From Propionibacteriaceae bacterium (GTDB lineage: Bacteria; Actinomycetota; Actinomycetes; Propionibacteriales; Propionibacteriaceae): a stretch of 5,114 nt of DNA. Both the position numbers and the translations under genes were made by a program. Within the stretch, counting starts at the first letter, position 1. Each line of letters begins with the position of its first letter. A model generated the notes under the pieces. It searched no databases and had not been told where the DNA came from. It saw nothing but the letters and a program-made list of their open reading frames with translations. Below are positions 1 to 5,114 of the stretch, in pieces. The stretch is from positions 1 to 5,114 of the forward strand of contig JAUNUL010000229.1 in NCBI GenBank assembly GCA_030538175.1. The letters run 5' to 3'.

Positions 1-3000
1 CCACCAGTTCGTTGGAGCTCGGCATCGACATGGGTGCGGTGGATGTCGTCGTCCAAGTTGAGGCACCACCCTCGGTGGCGAGCGGGCTGCAGCGCGTGGG
101 CCGGGCCGGCCATCAAGTGGGTGCCGTGTCGAAGGGTGTCTTCTTTCCGACCCACCGCGGCGACCTGGTTGAGGCGGCGCTTGTCGTCCAGCGCATGCGC
201 GAGGGCCTGATCGAGGAGGTCGCCCAGCTTGAGAACCCGCTGGATGTGCTGGCACAGCAGATCGTCGCCATCACCGCGGGCGAACCGATCCACACGGATG
301 ACCTGTTTCGGCTCATCCGGCGAGCTGCACACTTCACCGGCCTGCCGCGGTCCGCGTTCGAGGCGGTCCTGGACATGCTGTCCGGACGTTATCCGAGTGA
401 GGAGTTCGCCGAGCTCCGGCCGCGGTTGGTCTGGGACCGGGCGTCCGGCTTGCTCACCGCGCGACCAGGCGCTCAGCGATTGGCGGTCACGTCGGGGGGA
501 ACGATTCCCGACCGTGGACTGTTCGGCGTCTTCCTCGTCGGCGAAGGGCCCGCGCGGCGCGTTGGCGAGCTGGACGAGGAGATGGTCTATGAATCCCGGG
601 TGGGCGACGTGTTCGCACTGGGCACCACCTCGTGGCGCATCGAGGCCATCACCCATGACCAGGTCCAAGTGTCCCCAGCACCCGGTGTGCCCGGACGACT
701 ACCGTTCTGGACCGGCGACTCCCCCGGTCGGCCCGTCGAGCTCGGGCTGGCCCACGGGGCTTTCCTCAGGGAACTCATCGTGGACCCGGTCAAGGCCGCG
801 GAGCGGCTGGCCGAAAATGGGCTCGATCAGCGGGCAACCGACAACCTGCTTCGCTATCTGTCCGACCAAGTAGCCGCGACCGGTGCCCTCCCCACCGACA
901 CCACGCTCGTGCTCGAGCGGTTCCGCGACGATCTGGGCGATTGGCAGCTTTGCCTGCATTCAGGTCTCGGCCGACCAGTCCTGTCCGCCTGGGCACTGGC
1001 CATCGGGCGCAATGCGCGCGAACAGCACGGCGTGGAGGTCCAGGCGACCGCGAGCAACGACGGCATCGTCATCCGGGTGCCCGACGCTGATGGCCGACCC
1101 CCGGGTGCTGATCTGCTGATGTTCGATCCCGATGAGCTGGTCCGGTTGATCACCGAGGAGGTCGGCGGGTCAGCACTGTTTGCGTCGCGCTTCCGCGAGT
1201 GCGCGGGTCGAGCCCTGCTGCTGCCCCGGCGTGACCCCAGGGCTCGCGCGCCACTGTGGCAGCAGCGGATGCGCGCCGCCCAGCTCTTGTCCGTCGCGGC
1301 GAACCATCCTGATTTCCCGATCATCCTCGAGACGATGCGGGAATGCCTCCACGACATCTTCGATCTGCCGGGCTTGGAGCGCGTCCAACGTGCCGTCAAT
1401 GCCCGGGAGATTAGGATCGTCGAAGTCGAGACCACCCAACCATCACCCTTTGCCCGCTCTCTGTTGTTCGGCTACGTCGGTCAGTTCATCTATGAAGGGG
1501 ACACGCCACTGGCGGAGCGCCGGGCGGCGGCCCTCACGCTCGATACCGCCCTGCTCGCGGAGTTGCTGGGCACTGATGGCTTCAGCCAGGTGCTTGACCC
1601 TGCGATCATGGACAGGGTCGAAAGCGAGCTGCAGTCGCTGGCACCTGATCGCAGGGTCACCACCCCAGAACAACTCTTCGACCTCCTGCGCACGACCGGC
1701 CCCTTCAGCACCGACGAACTCCACGACCGTGCCAGCGAGTTCGACCCCGTCGGTGCCCTCATGGAGCTCGTCACCGCCCGTCGGGTGGCAACGGTGCGCA
1801 TCGCTGGGCAGGAGCGTTTCGCCGTGGTCGAGGACCTGGGCCGGTTGGTGGATGGCTTGGGGGTGCCGGTCCCGCCCGGTTTCACGGCCGTGGGCTACAG
1901 CGGTGACCCGATCGAGGATCTGGTCCTGCGCTGGGCGCGCACCCATGGCCCGTTCGATGCGCGGACGGTGGCTGACCGTTATGGCCTCGCGATCGGGATC
2001 GTCACGGCCGCCTGTGAGCGGCTCGCCAACGAAGGCACCTTGGTGCACAGTCGGTTCCGCGAGGGCCACTCGCGGCAGTGGTGCCACCACCGGGTCCTGT
2101 CTCTGATCAAGCGCCGCACGCTCGCCGCCCTCCGCGCGGCCGTCGAGCCGGTCGACCAGACCACCTATGCGCGATTCCTGCCTGCCTGGCAGGGGGTCGG
2201 CGGTCAGGCCACCGGTTTGGACGGCCTGCTCGGGGCGATCGATCAGTTGGCCGGCTGCGCGATCCCGGCGAGCATGGTGGAGTCGCTCGTCCTGCCTGCC
2301 CGGGTCGATGACTATCTGCCCGCGCTGCTTGACGAGGCTCTTGCCGCAGGTGAGCTCGTTTGGACCGGCGACGGCAGCATCGGTGAGTCTGACGGGTGGG
2401 TGCGACTGTGGCCGACGGGCATGGTCAGCCCCCCGCAGCGGCCCCTTCCGGAAGCCCCCGCCGCGCTCGCCTTGTGGGAGCGTCTCTGCCAGGGTGGCGG
2501 TTGGTTCTTCGACGATCTCATCACCGCTGACCACAGCCGGGCCGAGTTCGAGCAGGGCCTGTGGCAGCTCGTGTGGGCAGGTCGGGTGCGCTCCGACACG
2601 TTCGCCCCCGTCCGCGCGTTGGCCGGGTCCGGCGCACTCAAGACGAGGCGTACGCCGAGGCCCCGCTCCCGCAGCGGCATGCTGCGGGCGACCTCTCGAG
2701 CTCGGGCACCGATCGTCCCGCGTGTGGCCGGCCGCTGGGCAGCCGTGGCTGAGCCCACAGACGCGGACCGCCTCGAACACCTGTTGTTGCTCCTGGATCG
2801 CCACGGTGTCGTCACCCGGGGTGGCGTCCTGGCCGAGCAACCCGATGGGTCGTTCGGGCCTGTCTATCGGGGCCTCAGTCAGTTGGAGGAGACCGGCCAG
2901 TGCCTGCGCGGCTATTTCATTGAAGGCCTCGGAGCAGCCCAGTTTGCGGCGTCCGCAACCGTGGATCGGCTGCGCGCCCAGCCCGACACAGGGGCGCTCG

Positions 3001-3356
3001 TGCTGGCCGCGACAGACCCGGCAAACGCCTATGGCGCAGCCCTCCCCTGGCCCAACCGACCCACAGGCCACCGTCCCGGACGCAAGCCCGGCGCGTTGGT
3101 CCTGCTCGTCGACGGACAGCTGGTTGGCTACCTGGAGCGGGGCGCCAAGACCCTGCTGACGTTCACCACCCGCACAAACGACATCGCCTCTGCCCTGACC
3201 GCACTCGTCGCCACCGTCGGCCGGGCCAAGCTCCACGACATCACCATCGACCGGGTCGATGGGCAACACGTGTTTGAGGATTCAGCCATGCGGTCAACGC
3301 TGGAGAAGGCCGGTTTCGTCATGACCCCGCAGGGCATGACACTGCGGATCCGGTGA
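1..3356 (+). CDS. lhr: Lhr-family ATP-dependent helicase, C-terminal part (5' end outside window)
   Basis: Superfamily 2 3'-to-5' helicase, which in mycobacteria unwinds RNA:DNA hybrids and is linked to DNA repair. The first full codon is at base 3, and visible residue n begins at base 3n, giving 1117 residues. The TTG at 12 is internal, because the upstream codons already read T-S-S of motif V. Seen in order: motif V (TSSLELGIDMG, 1-11); motif VI (QRVGRAGH, 30-37); a winged-helix region from about 79 (PLDVLAQQIVA); and the Lhr-specific domain up to about 520, including LGTTSWRI with Trp211, probably the DNA-stacking Trp of mycobacterial Lhr. The roughly 600-residue C-terminal region follows, with winged-helix-like segments near 555-620 and 635-690, a basic linker near 880-920, and the family-typical blocks RGYFIEGLGAAQFA (about 968) and AATDPANAYGAALPWP (from 1003). 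Family length of about 1500 implies that roughly 385 residues, with motifs I-IV, lie to the left. The frame is intact. It is convergent with clgR. Confidence 0.95.
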   Translation, partial: TSSLELGIDMGAVDVVVQVEAPPSVASGLQRVGRAGHQVGAVSKGVFFPTHRGDLVEAALVVQRMREGLIEEVAQLENPLDVLAQQIVAITAGEPIHTDDLFRLIRRAAHFTGLPRSAFEAVLDMLSGRYPSEEFAELRPRLVWDRASGLLTARPGAQRLAVTSGGTIPDRGLFGVFLVGEGPARRVGELDEEMVYESRVGDVFALGTTSWRIEAITHDQVQVSPAPGVPGRLPFWTGDSPGRPVELGLAHGAFLRELIVDPVKAAERLAENGLDQRATDNLLRYLSDQVAATGALPTDTTLVLERFRDDLGDWQLCLHSGLGRPVLSAWALAIGRNAREQHGVEVQATASNDGIVIRVPDADGRPPGADLLMFDPDELVRLITEEVGGSALFASRFRECAGRALLLPRRDPRARAPLWQQRMRAAQLLSVAANHPDFPIILETMRECLHDIFDLPGLERVQRAVNAREIRIVEVETTQPSPFARSLLFGYVGQFIYEGDTPLAERRAAALTLDTALLAELLGTDGFSQVLDPAIMDRVESELQSLAPDRRVTTPEQLFDLLRTTGPFSTDELHDRASEFDPVGALMELVTARRVATVRIAGQERFAVVEDLGRLVDGLGVPVPPGFTAVGYSGDPIEDLVLRWARTHGPFDARTVADRYGLAIGIVTAACERLANEGTLVHSRFREGHSRQWCHHRVLSLIKRRTLAALRAAVEPVDQTTYARFLPAWQGVGGQATGLDGLLGAIDQLAGCAIPASMVESLVLPARVDDYLPALLDEALAAGELVWTGDGSIGESDGWVRLWPTGMVSPPQRPLPEAPAALALWERLCQGGGWFFDDLITADHSRAEFEQGLWQLVWAGRVRSDTFAPVRALAGSGALKTRRTPRPRSRSGMLRATSRARAPIVPRVAGRWAAVAEPTDADRLEHLLLLLDRHGVVTRGGVLAEQPDGSFGPVYRGLSQLEETGQCLRGYFIEGLGAAQFAASATVDRLRAQPDTGALVLAATDPANAYGAALPWPNRPTGHRPGRKPGALVLLVDGQLVGYLERGAKTLLTFTTRTNDIASALTALVATVGRAKLHDITIDRVDGQHVFEDSAMRSTLEKAGFVMTPQGMTLRIR

Positions 3357-3359
3357 CAG

Positions 3360-3373
3360 CAGCGCACCCGCTG
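3360..3373 (+). terminator. Weak hairpin just after lhr stop, possible terminator
   Basis: CAGCG, loop CACC, CGCTG forms a perfect 5-bp GC-rich stem three bases after the lhr stop codon. No T-tract follows, so it is not a classical intrinsic terminator. Actinobacteria can use hairpins with poor U-tracts, which is the only reason to list it. A stem this short is expected by chance in GC-rich DNA. Confidence 0.15.
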
Positions 3374-3421
3374 GTCGAGAGTTCTGGCTCCACTCCTGCC
3401 GGATAGCACCCAGCTCGGCCC

Positions 3422-3437
3422 TCAGGCTGCTGCCTGA
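3422..3437. terminator. Inverted repeat over the clgR stop codon, possible bidirectional terminator
   Basis: TCAGGC, loop TGCT, GCCTGA is a perfect 6-bp inverted repeat with a tetraloop. It includes the clgR stop codon (complement of 3422-3424) and its last alanine codons. Lying between two convergent genes, it could slow transcription from either side. There is no T-tract on either strand, and the coding constraint for alanine codons (GCN) may explain much of the symmetry. Confidence 0.2.
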
Positions 3438-3682
3438 ACCTCCATCGGCAGTTCCTGGGCCGCGCACTTCTCACTCATGATCGACAGCAGCGTCGACAAC
3501 GGAAGATCAAGTGACCCGCAAATCGCGGCGAGCAACTCGCTGGACGCTTCCTTCTGGCCGCGCTCAACTTCGGAGAGGTAGCCGAGACTGACCCGGGCAG
3601 AGGCCGAGACTTCCCGCAGGGTCTTGCCCTGGGCTGCGCGTTCAGAGCGCAAGGTCTCACCGACCAACTCGCGCAAGAGCAT
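3422..3682 (-). CDS. clgR: ClgR-type XRE-family transcriptional regulator of Clp/Lon protease genes
   Basis: DNA-binding activator. In Streptomyces, Corynebacterium and Mycobacterium, ClgR drives clpP1P2, clpC and, in some species, lon. A single XRE-type helix-turn-helix fills residues 11-66, including [12 protein letters not shown] and the near-invariant family block [19 protein letters not shown] (33-51). The start used here (ATG 3682, 86 aa) gives [12 protein letters not shown], which matches family N-termini. GAGGAAGG lies upstream at 3693-3700 with a 10-nt spacer. An in-frame ATG at 3706 would add eight residues (94 aa) and has no ribosome site, but could be leaderless. The protein is shorter than usual (as I recall about 110-130 aa) because almost nothing follows the HTH. 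It nevertheless ends Q-A-A-A, like the alanine-terminated ClgR proteins degraded by Clp protease. It sits downstream of cinA and pgsA, the usual actinobacterial location. Confidence 0.9.
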   Translation of the reverse strand: MLLRELVGETLRSERAAQGKTLREVSASARVSLGYLSEVERGQKEASSELLAAICGSLDLPLSTLLSIMSEKCAAQELPMEVQAAA

Positions 3683-3692
3683 CGGTTTCACA

Positions 3693-3700
3693 CCTTCCTC
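3693..3700 (-). promoter_or_regulatory. Ribosome binding site for the 86-aa clgR start
   Basis: On the minus strand GAGGAAGG precedes ATG 3682 with a 10-nt spacer, slightly long but usable. It lies inside the reading frame of the longer 94-aa form. It is the main sequence reason for preferring the inner start, together with the N-terminal match to the ClgR family. Confidence 0.5.
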
Positions 3701-3712
3701 GACCATGGAGAG

Positions 3713-3718
3713 ACTCTA
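3713..3718 (-). promoter_or_regulatory. Candidate -10 element for a leaderless clgR transcript
   Basis: On the minus strand the hexamer TAGAGT fits the actinobacterial TANNNT -10 pattern. It lies exactly six bases before the A of ATG 3706, so initiation at that A would produce a leaderless mRNA for the 94-aa form and a 24-nt leader for the 86-aa form. No good -35 is visible: the 17-bp-spaced hexamer is GTGCGG. I also saw no SigE/SigH-like GGAAC...GTT pair. This is inference from position alone. Confidence 0.3.
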
Positions 3719-3729
3719 TCCAACGACTA

Positions 3730-3747
3730 GTGCCGCCGCACAGGCAC
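3730..3747. repeat. Inverted repeat GTGCC-N8-GGCAC upstream of clgR, possible operator
   Basis: A perfect 5-bp inverted repeat with an 8-bp centre, about 24-41 bases before ATG 3706. It would cover the -35 area of the proposed clgR promoter, a sensible place for an operator. It does not match the CGC-N5-GCG core described for ClgR sites, so autoregulation is not supported by this element. Chance occurrence in GC-rich DNA is quite possible. The rest of the 132-bp gap shows no gene. Confidence 0.2.
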
Positions 3748-3838
3748 CACCACCTGCTGCCGTCCGCAATGACGCTGGAAACGCCACCGCAAAAGCTCAC
3801 CGGATCGGCACACCATCACAACCACGCCCGCGGCGGGG

Positions 3839-4513
3839 TTATTCCTTGGCCACCTCAACCGAATCATCGATCGCCACGTTCGGGGCGGCACCCCTGCAGC
3901 GGTCGTCCGCAGTCCCACCCTCCGAGGGGTCGTCTGCGACCCCGACCTCGAAAGTGTCATCCGCAACTCCAGCCTCCGCCGGGTCGAGCACAACGTCAGC
4001 CCCTGGCTCGTGGAGTGGGATCTCCCCCTGGACCAGGGTCAGGGCCAGCTCAAGGGCGCAGCGCGCCGCCGCAGCGCGGATCCCCGCACGGCTGCCTGAC
4101 AGGTGCAGCAGCACGGCACCTGAACGGCCCTCCTTGACGGCCCAGCCGAGCCAGACGGTGCCGGGTGTCTGCCCCTCCTGGACGGCGGGCCCGGCGACTC
4201 CGGTGAGCGCAATCCCAACATCGGCATCACACTGTCGGGCAGCTCCCTTGGCCAGCTCCTCCGCAGTCGGGGCAGCCACAGCACCATGCAGGTCGAGCAC
4301 CTCGGCAGGGACACCACCGAGCGTCCCCTTCACATCGGTGGCATAGGTGATAACGCCACCCCGATAGATCAGCGAAGCGCCCGGGACAGACGTCACCATC
4401 GCGCCCAACAGTCCGCCGGTGAGTGATTCGGCCGTGGCGAGCGTACGCCCGGCGGCACTGGCCGCCAGCACGACGGAACGCGCCAGGCTGAGCCCCTCCT
4501 CGTCGAGGATCAC
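3839..4513 (-). CDS. cinA: CinA C-terminal family protein (PncC-like nicotinamide-nucleotide amidohydrolase) with acidic repeat tail
   Basis: Predicted cytoplasmic enzyme converting nicotinamide mononucleotide to nicotinate mononucleotide plus ammonia, which recycles NMN to NAD. Residues 8-163 form the CinA C-terminal domain: AESLTGGLLGA (28-38, with Ser30 in the conserved S-x-TGG motif), YRGGVITYATDVK (50-62), HGAV (76-79), ALTGVAGPA (102-110) and GTVWLGWA (118-125). The N-terminal molybdopterin-binding-like domain of full-length CinA (over 400 aa) is absent, so this is the stand-alone type, usually about 160 aa. The extra 60 residues (165-224) are acidic (about 16 D/E against 3 K/R), look disordered and hold three 9-residue repeats ending in ADD. 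The start is GTG 4513, preceded by GAGGGG at 4524-4529 (9-nt spacer). It lies 31 bases after pgsA, so the two are probably co-transcribed. The symbol pncC would also fit. Activity is inferred from the family. Confidence 0.9.
   Translation of the reverse strand: MILDEEGLSLARSVVLAASAAGRTLATAESLTGGLLGAMVTSVPGASLIYRGGVITYATDVKGTLGGVPAEVLDLHGAVAAPTAEELAKGAARQCDADVGIALTGVAGPAVQEGQTPGTVWLGWAVKEGRSGAVLLHLSGSRAGIRAAAARCALELALTLVQGEIPLHEPGADVVLDPAEAGVADDTFEVGVADDPSEGGTADDRCRGAAPNVAIDDSVEVAKE
3902..3982 (-). repeat. Three 27-bp tandem repeats inside the cinA 3' end
   Basis: Units 3902-3928, 3929-3955 and 3956-3982 each begin GTC(G/A)TC or similar on the plus strand and are imperfect copies in phase with the reading frame. 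Read on the minus strand they encode PAEAGVADD, TFEVGVADD and PSEGGTADD (residues 178-204). The preceding EPGADVVLD and the later VAIDDSVEV look like decayed further copies. The divergence between units suggests an old expansion rather than a recent one. The length of 27 is a multiple of three, so copy-number change would keep the frame. Confidence 0.75.
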
Positions 4514-4523
4514 CGTTGACCAA

Positions 4524-4529
4524 CCCCTC
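4524..4529 (-). promoter_or_regulatory. Ribosome binding site for cinA
   Basis: Minus-strand GAGGGG, 9 nt before the GTG start at 4513. It lies in the 31-bp gap after the pgsA stop and supports GTG 4513 as the start. No other well-placed start with a ribosome site is visible nearby. Confidence 0.6.
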
Positions 4530-4544
4530 GTCGGGAGACCTCAC

Positions 4545-5114
4545 TCATGCCTGCTTGCTCTCGGATTCGAAGGCACCCCGGACATAGTCCACACCGGTGA
4601 CCACCGTGACGATCGTGGCAATGGCCATCACCACCCACGAGATCACCTCCGGCAACGCCGACAGCGTGAACGGTGTGCCCCACACATAGCCCGGCAGCGG
4701 CAGGAGATAAAGAATCAGGGCGACCGCCTGCAGCACGGTCTTGAGCTTGCCGCCCTTGTTCGCCGCCAACACGACCCCGCGCCGCAGCAGCAGGAACCGC
4801 ATCAACGTGATCCCCCACTCACGGACCAGGATGATGATGGTTACTGCCCACGGCAGCTCCCCAAGAATGCTGAGCCCGACGAAGGCCATGCCGGTGATCG
4901 CTTTGTCCGCGATCGGGTCGGCGATCTTGCCGAAGTTCGTGACGAGGTTGGCCCGACGGGCCCACCAGCCATCCACGAGATCGGTGAGGATCGCGATCGT
5001 GAACACGATGGTGGTGGCGATCCGCCAGTCGGTGTCCTGCCCGTGTGCAAGCAGCATCCAGGCGAACACCGGCACGATCACCAGCCGAAGCGTGGTGAGG
5101 ACGTTGGGTCCGTT
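4545..5114 (-). CDS. pgsA: CDP-diacylglycerol--glycerol-3-phosphate 3-phosphatidyltransferase (PGP synthase), N-terminus cut by window edge
   Basis: Integral membrane enzyme making phosphatidylglycerophosphate from CDP-diacylglycerol and glycerol-3-phosphate, the step leading to phosphatidylglycerol and cardiolipin. The frame is open to the right edge: 189 residues are visible, starting NGPNVLTTLRL, which closely resembles the extreme N-terminus of PgsA, so only a few residues are missing. The GTG at 5081 is internal. The complete CDP-alcohol phosphotransferase signature is present: Asp45, Asp48-Gly49, Ala52-Arg53, Gly62, Asp66 and Asp70, with D-x2-DG-x2-AR-x8-G-x3-D-x3-D spacing. GKLKTVLQ (122-129) is also typical of PgsA. 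Hydrophobic stretches near 9-24, 31-46, 73-86, 87-97, 127-141 and 155-175 fit the six-helix fold. It ends in a polar tail with stop at 4545-4547. A CDP-alcohol-type cardiolipin synthase is the main alternative, but the N-terminus and locus favour pgsA. Confidence 0.92.
   Translation of the reverse strand, partial: NGPNVLTTLRLVIVPVFAWMLLAHGQDTDWRIATTIVFTIAILTDLVDGWWARRANLVTNFGKIADPIADKAITGMAFVGLSILGELPWAVTIIILVREWGITLMRFLLLRRGVVLAANKGGKLKTVLQAVALILYLLPLPGYVWGTPFTLSALPEVISWVVMAIATIVTVVTGVDYVRGAFESESKQA

Noticed and set aside
12..14. TTG as the translation start of the helicase
   Set aside because: Upstream codons read T-S-S, completing helicase motif V, and motifs I-IV are missing. The gene therefore continues left of the window.
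2640..2760. The Arg-rich stretch in Lhr as a possible frameshifted segment
   Set aside because: The frame stays open through it and returns to family-typical sequence (VAGRW) directly afterwards. A basic linker is normal at this point in Lhr.
1443..3269. A 608-codon open frame on the minus strand opposite lhr
   Set aside because: The plus-strand frame has unmistakable Lhr motifs over the same bases. The minus-strand translation is rich in G, R, P, A and Q with no recognisable domain. Long antisense frames are expected opposite GC-rich genes.
3825..3835. CGC-CCGCG-GCG just after cinA, resembling the ClgR core CGC-N5-GCG, or a small hairpin
   Set aside because: The flanks do not fit the fuller ClgR consensus, it is about 140 bp from the clgR start, and such a string is easily produced by local GC richness. 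As a terminator the stem is only 4 bp with no T-tract.
3902..3982. The 27-bp repeats as a CRISPR array
   Set aside because: The units are directly adjacent with no spacers, are imperfect, and are in phase with the cinA reading frame.
3624..4346. A 240-codon plus-strand frame across clgR, the gap and cinA
   Set aside because: Its product is low-complexity Ser/Pro/Ala/Thr-rich sequence with no domain. It runs antisense to two well-supported genes and has no sensible context.
5079..5081. GTG as the pgsA start
   Set aside because: The frame stays open to the edge and the eleven upstream residues NGPNVLTTLRL match the conserved PgsA N-terminus, so this is an internal valine.

Overview
The window is GC-rich and dense with genes. 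Its gene set and order (pgsA, cinA-type gene, clgR, with a full-length-type lhr beside them) point to an actinobacterium. Propionibacteriales is a reasonable guess from the neighbourhood, but nothing here fixes the genus. In actinobacteria, pgsA, cinA and clgR commonly sit together between ftsK and recA, and this looks like that ordinary chromosomal locus rather than a mobile region.

Layout from left to right. (1) Positions 1-3356, plus strand: the C-terminal three quarters of an Lhr-family ATP-dependent helicase. It enters the window inside motif V and ends at TGA 3354-3356. (2) Positions 3357-3421: a 65-bp gap between convergent genes, with only weak hairpins. (3) Positions 3422-3682 (or 3706), minus strand: a short ClgR-type XRE regulator of the Clp/Lon protease regulon, ending in three alanines. 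(4) Positions 3707-3838: the clgR leader, with a possible leaderless promoter and a small inverted repeat. (5) Positions 3839-4513, minus strand: a stand-alone CinA C-terminal (PncC-like nicotinamide-nucleotide amidohydrolase) protein. Its acidic tail contains a 9-residue tandem repeat encoded by 27-bp units. (6) Positions 4545-5114, minus strand: a CDP-alcohol phosphatidyltransferase, probably phosphatidylglycerophosphate synthase. It is almost complete and runs off the right edge.

pgsA and cinA are probably co-transcribed (31-bp gap). clgR follows on the same strand after about 130-160 bp and may have its own promoter. The genes serve different jobs: DNA repair helicase, proteolysis control, pyridine-nucleotide recycling and phospholipid synthesis. 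They are best read as a conserved housekeeping neighbourhood, not a dedicated system. I found no RNA genes, CRISPR, insertion sequences, phage genes or defence genes. The most distinctive local features are the repeat-bearing CinA tail, the short ClgR that keeps an alanine terminus, and the two competing clgR starts.
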